A stretch of 64,000 nt of DNA from Hyphomicrobiales bacterium (GTDB taxonomy: Bacteria > Pseudomonadota > Alphaproteobacteria > Rhizobiales > Rhizobiaceae): assembly GCA_900469625.1 (NCBI GenBank), contig UBXV01000017.1, forward strand, positions 1 through 64,000, in the 5' to 3' direction. Below the pieces are notes generated by a model, which saw only the letters and a program-made list of their open reading frames with translations, was not told where the DNA came from and did no database searches. Shown piece by piece: positions 55,500 to 64,000 of the stretch. How positions within the stretch are numbered: the first letter of the stretch is position 1; each line of letters opens with the position of its first letter. The position numbers were made by a program, and so were the translations under genes.

Positions 55500-57032
55500 A
55501 TGCGCGCCATACTCGAACAGGTCGAAGCTCGCCGGGCGGAGGCAAGGGCCGGCGGCGGCCAGCGCCGCATCGACGCCCAGCACGGCAAAGGCAAGCTGAC
55601 GGCGCGCGAGCGCATCGAGGTTCTGCTCGATAACGATTCCTTCGAAGAATACGACATGTACGTCACCCATCGCTGTGTCGACTTCGGCATGGATAGCCAG
55701 AAGGTCGCCGGCGATGGCGTCGTCACCGGCTGGGGCACGATCAACGGCCGGCAGGTCTATGTCTTCTCCCAGGACTTCACCGTGCTCGGCGGCTCGCTGT
55801 CGGAGACGCACGCGCAGAAAATCTGCAAGATTATGGACATGGCGGTCCGCAACGGCGCGCCGGTCATCGGCCTCAACGACAGTGGCGGCGCCCGCATCCA
55901 GGAGGGTGTTGCCTCGCTTGCCGGCTACGCCGAAGTCTTCCGCCGCAATGCCGAGGCATCGGGCGTCATTCCCCAGATCTCGGTGATCATGGGACCTTGT
56001 GCGGGTGGCGCGGTCTATTCGCCGGCCATGACCGACTTCATCTTCATGGTGCGCGACAGCTCCTACATGTTCGTAACTGGTCCCGACGTGGTGAAGACCG
56101 TCACCAACGAGATCGTCACCGCCGAAGAGCTCGGCGGAGCGAGCACGCACACGAAAAAGTCCTCCGTCGCCGACGCTGCCTATGAAAACGACATCGAGAC
56201 GCTGGAACATGTGCGCCTGCTCTTCGATTTCCTGCCGCTCAACAACCGCGAAAAGCCGCCGGTCCGTCCATTCCACGACGACCCGTCACGGCTGGAACGG
56301 CGGCTGGACAGCCTGATCCCCGATAGCGCGGCCAAACCCTACGACATGAAGGAACTGATCCTCGCGCTCGCCGACGAGGGCGATTTCTTCGAGCTGCAGC
56401 AGAGTTTCGCCCGCAACATCATCACCGGCTTCATCCGCATGGAGGGCCAGACCGTCGGCGTCGTCGCCAACCAGCCGATGGTGCTCGCCGGCTGCCTCGA
56501 CATCGACAGTTCGCGCAAGGCCGCCCGCTTCGTGCGCTTCTGCGACGCCTTCTCGATCCCGATCCTGACGCTGGTCGACGTGCCGGGCTTCCTTCCCGGC
56601 ACCGCCCAGGAATATGGCGGCGTCATCAAGCACGGCGCCAAGCTGCTGTTTGCCTATAGCCAGGCGACCGTGCCGATGGTGACGCTGATCACGCGCAAAG
56701 CCTATGGCGGCGCCTATGACGTCATGGCCTCCAAACATATCGGCGCCGATGTCAACTACGCCTGGCCGACCGCCGAAATCGCCGTCATGGGCGCCAAGGG
56801 CGCAACCGAAATCCTCTACCGCTCCGAACTTGGCGACGCCGAGAAAATTGCCGAGCGCACCCGGGAATACGAGGAGCGCTTCGCCAATCCGTTCGTCGCC
56901 GCCGAACGTGGCTTCATCGACGAGGTGATCATGCCGCATTCGTCGCGCCGCCGGATCGCGCGCGCCTTCGCGTCACTGCGCAACAAGCAGGTCGATCTGC
57001 GCTGGCGCAAGCACGACACCATCCCCCTATGA
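55500..57032 (+). CDS. pccB: Propionyl-CoA carboxylase beta subunit
   Basis: 510 residues, carboxyltransferase. [20 protein letters not shown] near 65, [18 protein letters not shown] near 120, [19 protein letters not shown] near 165 and [20 protein letters not shown] near 405 are family blocks. It transfers carboxylate from biotin to propionyl-CoA, making methylmalonyl-CoA. ATG 55500 follows GGGAGG. Overlaps the next small gene by 4 bases. Confidence 0.97.
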   Translation: MRAILEQVEARRAEARAGGGQRRIDAQHGKGKLTARERIEVLLDNDSFEEYDMYVTHRCVDFGMDSQKVAGDGVVTGWGTINGRQVYVFSQDFTVLGGSLSETHAQKICKIMDMAVRNGAPVIGLNDSGGARIQEGVASLAGYAEVFRRNAEASGVIPQISVIMGPCAGGAVYSPAMTDFIFMVRDSSYMFVTGPDVVKTVTNEIVTAEELGGASTHTKKSSVADAAYENDIETLEHVRLLFDFLPLNNREKPPVRPFHDDPSRLERRLDSLIPDSAAKPYDMKELILALADEGDFFELQQSFARNIITGFIRMEGQTVGVVANQPMVLAGCLDIDSSRKAARFVRFCDAFSIPILTLVDVPGFLPGTAQEYGGVIKHGAKLLFAYSQATVPMVTLITRKAYGGAYDVMASKHIGADVNYAWPTAEIAVMGAKGATEILYRSELGDAEKIAERTREYEERFANPFVAAERGFIDEVIMPHSSRRRIARAFASLRNKQVDLRWRKHDTIPL

Positions 57033-57334
57033 TGGAGGCAAGCATGGAGCCGGAACGCGAACGCATCATGACGCCGGAAGAGGCCCGCCGCGACCATCGC
57101 GAGATGCTGCGCTACATGGGGTTCAACGCGCTCTACGGCATGGCGACCGGGGCGACCGTCGCCGGCGTGCTGATCTGGCTCAATATCGGCGCGGTCGGCA
57201 CCCATATCGCCCGCTCCACCAGCCCCATTCTCGCTACGGCCATGGTCGTCGTGCCCTTCGCGCTGCTGTTCGGCGGCGCTGTTGCGGCGTCGGCGATCGC
57301 GCTCCTGCCCTATCGGCGCAAATTCAAACGCTGA
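57029..57334 (+). CDS. Small two-helix membrane protein between pcc genes
   Basis: 101 residues. After an acidic-basic N-terminus ([20 protein letters not shown]) come two hydrophobic segments: [20 protein letters not shown] and [20 protein letters not shown]. It starts at ATG 57029 (overlapping the pccB stop by 4 bases) or 57044. No family recognised. Location inside the pcc operon suggests a link to the carboxylase or a membrane accessory role (inference). Confidence 0.7.
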   Translation: MMEASMEPERERIMTPEEARRDHREMLRYMGFNALYGMATGATVAGVLIWLNIGAVGTHIARSTSPILATAMVVVPFALLFGGAVAASAIALLPYRRKFKR

Positions 57335-57364
57335 CGCGACATCCAGGATTTGAAAGAGAGACGC

Positions 57365-59368
<2,004 letters not shown>

Positions 59369-59388
59369 GGATTCACAGCAACCAATAC

Positions 59389-59506
59389 CCTCATTCCTGT
59401 GCCCGTCACAGGAATCCAGCAGTGCCGCGTCAACGGCGCGCATAGCTCGTTTTTCACGCGAAGGACTTCGCGTGGCTGGATCCCCGTGACGAGCACAGGG
59501 ATGAGG
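59389..59506. repeat. RIME-like palindromic mosaic element between pccA and bhbA
   Basis: Two 32-base arms (59389-59420 and 59475-59506) are inverted repeats matching at about 27 of 32 positions. Directly inside the right arm is a perfect 9-bp palindrome (CACGCGAAG, 59455-59463, with CTTCGCGTG, 59466-59474). The size (~118 bases) and arm sequence recall the RIME1-type intergenic elements of rhizobia. Confidence 0.7.
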
Positions 59507-59541
59507 TAGACAAGGCGCCTTTCGAGGCGAAGGAGACGTCG

Positions 59542-61680
<2,139 letters not shown>

Positions 61681-61702
61681 TTTCGGATGTCGGGCCGGTC
61701 GC

Positions 61703-62329
61703 TCACTGGACGAGAAGCGCGATGCCGGTTGCGCCGAGCGCCACTGTCCAGATCCGATCGAAATTGATCCAGGCGGAGCGCAGTGCCGCAAGGCCAAGCC
61801 ACTCGTAGACGGCGAAAGCCACCGTCGCGATGACGGCGAGCATGACGCCGTTATGAACCGCAAGCGCCGCCAGCGAGACCGGCAACGAGCTGGCGAGCGC
61901 CAACTCGCCGCCGTTACCAGCCAAGCACAGGCTGAGGACTGCGGGCACGAGCATCAGGCCCGCCCCATGGCTCGTCGCCATGAGGAACGACCAGAGCGTC
62001 AGGCCGGCCATGCCTGTCTGCATTCCGACCCGGACGCGGTGGCGATGTCCATAAACTGCGCTGTAGCCGGCAACGCCAAGGATGAGGACGGCCGCGGCAA
62101 TCCGGAAACGGTTCGGATCGAGCGCCGTGCCGAATGCGGCGAAGACGAGAAGGACAGTTGCGATGGAGATAGCATGGCCGATCGCAATGGGAATGAGGGA
62201 CAGCCAGACGGTCCGCCGGCTTTGACGGTGAAGTCCGAGCGCGACGGCAAATAGCCAGCCCATTGCCGGATTGACGCCGTGAAAGGCGCCGAGGCCAGCG
62301 AGCGAGAGCCAGGGCCAAAAGGTCGTCAT
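61703..62329 (-). CDS. Hypothetical integral membrane protein (about 6 helices)
   Basis: 208 residues from ATG 62329. Hydrophobic blocks: LSLAGLGAFHGVNPAMGWLF, IPIAIGHAISIATVLLVFAA, RIAAAVLILGVAGYSAVYGH, SFLMATSHGAGLMLVPAVLS, LAALAVHNGVMLAVIATVAF and IWTVALGATGIALLVQ. Conserved His residues in HGVNPA and SHGAG suggest metal coordination, but I cannot assign a family with confidence. It lies 33 bases after the SBP56 gene and is probably co-transcribed with it. Confidence 0.75.
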   Translation of the reverse strand: MTTFWPWLSLAGLGAFHGVNPAMGWLFAVALGLHRQSRRTVWLSLIPIAIGHAISIATVLLVFAAFGTALDPNRFRIAAAVLILGVAGYSAVYGHRHRVRVGMQTGMAGLTLWSFLMATSHGAGLMLVPAVLSLCLAGNGGELALASSLPVSLAALAVHNGVMLAVIATVAFAVYEWLGLAALRSAWINFDRIWTVALGATGIALLVQ

Positions 62330-62361
62330 TCGCCCAGACTGGGCTGCACGGTCGCCCCTCC

Positions 62362-63756
62362 TTAGAGATAGCAGTAGGAATCGGACGAGCAATCGCCGCC
62401 TTCGAGACGAACCTGGTGCGGACGATGGCCCTTCGGCCAGTCGACGAAAAACTTTTCGTCGAACGCTATCCCGCCACCGTCGGCGACATCCAGCTTGACC
62501 ATCCAGCCGTCGATGCCCTCGGGGTAGAACTGCGGATCGATCGCCCCGTAGAGCGAGTTGGTGAAATAGACCCGTTTGCCATCCCGGCTGATCTCCACCA
62601 TTTGCGGACCGCCGTTCAACGCTCCGTTTTTGGCCTTCGGGTGGGTCGCGCGCGAAACGATGCCGCCAATACGAACTCTGCCCGTCTCCTTCGGGTTGAA
62701 GGGATCGGAAACGTCATACTGGATCATGTCGCCCGTGCCCCAACAGGAAACGTAGAGGAACCGATCGTCCATCGACAGGTCGATATCCGTGACGAGTGGC
62801 GCGACAGCGCCAAAACCCTTGAGCACAGGCGGCAACAGTTCCGGATCGGCAGGTTCCGCCGGAATCTCGATCACCTTCTTGACCGCCCAGCGGTCCTTGT
62901 CACGATACCAGGTCCAGATCGACGCGGAGAGATCCTTGAGGCTGATGACGCAACCGACAAAGCCGTAGGCCTTGGTCGGATCATGGGCCGGGCGCAGCTC
63001 GAAGACGAGTTGGTGCTCCTCTCCGAAATCGATCTCCTGCACGTGCTTGCGCTTGTGCAGGTCCCAGAAATGCAGCCGGCGTCCGTATTTCGAGCCGAGC
63101 AGAACCTCGGGAACCAGCCCGTTTTCAAATGTGTCCGGCGTGCCCCATTCGCTGGTGACCATCGTGTCATGGCCGAGATGCCACCAGAAATCATAGGCAA
63201 GCTTCTGCGGCCCGCGATCCATTTCCCATTGGCCGAGCACATCGAAACTCTGGTGATCGAGAAGGAAAATGCCGCCGGGCGCTTTGCCGTCGCGGTCGGC
63301 GAGCGCGTTGACGTAGATGCCCTCCGGGCCGCAATGCGTCGTGTGCAGCCGCGAGTAGTTCGCCCTTTCGGCAATCTCCTCGGGCTCGATCACCCTGATA
63401 ATCTGCGGATTGCGGGGGTCCGGCTTGGTGTCGATGATATGAAGCCGCGAGGATCTCAACCCCGGCACGATCAGATAGCGACGCTCGACATGCGGGTGCG
63501 GCGCGTTCGGACAGAGGCAGGACGAGCAGGCGTTCCAGCCGAAATGGTGCAACTCGTCACCCACATTTGGCATATCGACCTGCCCGACGATTTGCGAATA
63601 GCGCGGCGACGCCGGATCGACGTCGACGACGGCGATGGCATCGGGCCTCGCTCGCTCGGGATCGAAAGCCGCGACATAGGCCAGGGTTTCCCTTGGTGCC
63701 TTGGCCGCCATGCGGGGTGATGGATAGAAGGAAGGATCGGGTCGCCACGTCGCCAT
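62362..63756 (-). CDS. SBP56/methanethiol-oxidase family protein
   Basis: 464 residues. Family blocks are TLAYVAAFDPERARPDAIAV near 25, DELHHFGWNACSSCLCPNAP near 65 (Cys pair, metal site), GPEGIYVNALADRDGKAPGG near 140, HDTMVTSEWGTPDTFENGLV and CWGTGDMIQYDVSDPFNPKE near 330. Relatives include selenium-binding protein 56 and bacterial copper-dependent methanethiol oxidase. No signal peptide is visible, so this copy looks cytoplasmic. ATG 63756 is 7 bases from GGGAG; ATG 63762 is closer than ideal. The 238 bases to the window end hold nothing recognised. Confidence 0.9.
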   Translation of the reverse strand: MATWRPDPSFYPSPRMAAKAPRETLAYVAAFDPERARPDAIAVVDVDPASPRYSQIVGQVDMPNVGDELHHFGWNACSSCLCPNAPHPHVERRYLIVPGLRSSRLHIIDTKPDPRNPQIIRVIEPEEIAERANYSRLHTTHCGPEGIYVNALADRDGKAPGGIFLLDHQSFDVLGQWEMDRGPQKLAYDFWWHLGHDTMVTSEWGTPDTFENGLVPEVLLGSKYGRRLHFWDLHKRKHVQEIDFGEEHQLVFELRPAHDPTKAYGFVGCVISLKDLSASIWTWYRDKDRWAVKKVIEIPAEPADPELLPPVLKGFGAVAPLVTDIDLSMDDRFLYVSCWGTGDMIQYDVSDPFNPKETGRVRIGGIVSRATHPKAKNGALNGGPQMVEISRDGKRVYFTNSLYGAIDPQFYPEGIDGWMVKLDVADGGGIAFDEKFFVDWPKGHRPHQVRLEGGDCSSDSYCYL

Positions 63757-64000
63757 TTCCATTCTCCCTTAGAGAATTCCCAATGCGCGGATCCTGATGC
63801 GAGGTTTGGTGATGAGGCAAGAAGGCGTCGGAAATGCGGCGCCTTGCCTTATTCCCTGAAGGAGCAACTGGCTTCCCGCCGGCAAGCGGATCGATTGGGG
63901 CTTTGAGCGGCCGAAAGTCCGGACCGGCAAAGGACGTCCGCGGCCCAACCTTTTCGGCGGTTTGCCGATGTTTCAGCCCGAGCCATGTGCCGATATCATC

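Noticed and set aside
62416-63720. Plus-strand frame opposite the SBP56 gene.
   Set aside because: Antisense shadow of a gene with conserved blocks.

Overview
The window looks like part of a large replicon of a Rhizobiales bacterium close to Sinorhizobium/Ensifer. Coding DNA is about 60-68% G+C with short gaps and no rRNA or tRNA gene. Its content (an inositol ABC transporter with IolR-type sites, tctDE/tctCBA, a valine-catabolism block next to pccR-pccB-pccA-bhbA) recalls, from memory and unchecked, part of the S. meliloti pSymB chromid.

Left end (1-8.8 kb). Two IS66-type transposase remnants in opposite orientation border a minus-strand surface-polysaccharide locus. It holds two glycosyltransferase-type genes, rmlC-rmlB-rmlD-rmlA for dTDP-L-rhamnose, and a sugar epimerase. 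The promoter-distal epimerase and rmlA are visibly A+T-richer than the rest, so this end was probably acquired. A sulfate ABC transporter operon (sbp-cysT-cysW-cysA) follows at 8.9-12.7 kb.

12.9-24.9 kb is the most interesting metabolic block. A LacI-type regulator faces an operon of a MocD-like di-iron oxygenase, a MocE-like Rieske ferredoxin, a MocF-like reductase, a PanB-like protein that lacks the PanB metal-ligand motifs, and a second di-iron hydroxylase. An orphan KpsC-like capsule protein separates it from a TIM-barrel isomerase and a sugar ABC transporter (binding protein, double ATPase, permease). Two GGAA-N6-TTCC sites, the motif reported for the rhizobial inositol repressor IolR, flank the isomerase gene. 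I infer uptake of inositol-type polyols next to an oxidative pathway that may act on a methylated polyol.

25.2-33.7 kb holds a tripartite tricarboxylate transporter (tctC-tctB-tctA), its tctE-tctD two-component system, a divergent periplasmic binding protein, and a LysR/quinone-reductase pair. A perfect 11-bp tandem direct repeat upstream of tctC is a candidate TctD site. 33.9-40.2 kb is mixed: two small hypothetical genes, a DUF475 membrane protein, a DMT exporter, a glyoxalase, an amino-acid binding protein and two GNAT genes.

40.7-48.1 kb is a six-gene sugar cluster made of two divergent arms. One arm has a Gfo/Idh oxidoreductase, a DegT aminotransferase and a CgeB-like glycosyltransferase. 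The other has a FemAB/GNAT-like acyltransferase, an FAD oxidoreductase and a methyltransferase. Together they suggest synthesis and transfer of an unusual N-acylated, possibly methylated aminosugar. I cannot match this combination to a named locus.

48.3-63.8 kb is central metabolism. It contains an SDR, a LysR/tautomerase pair, valine catabolism (isobutyryl-CoA dehydrogenase, 3-hydroxyisobutyryl-CoA hydrolase, mmsB), the PccR-type regulator, propionyl-CoA carboxylase with a small membrane-protein gene between its subunits, methylmalonyl-CoA mutase, a membrane protein, and an SBP56/methanethiol-oxidase protein. A RIME-like palindromic repeat lies between pccA and the mutase.
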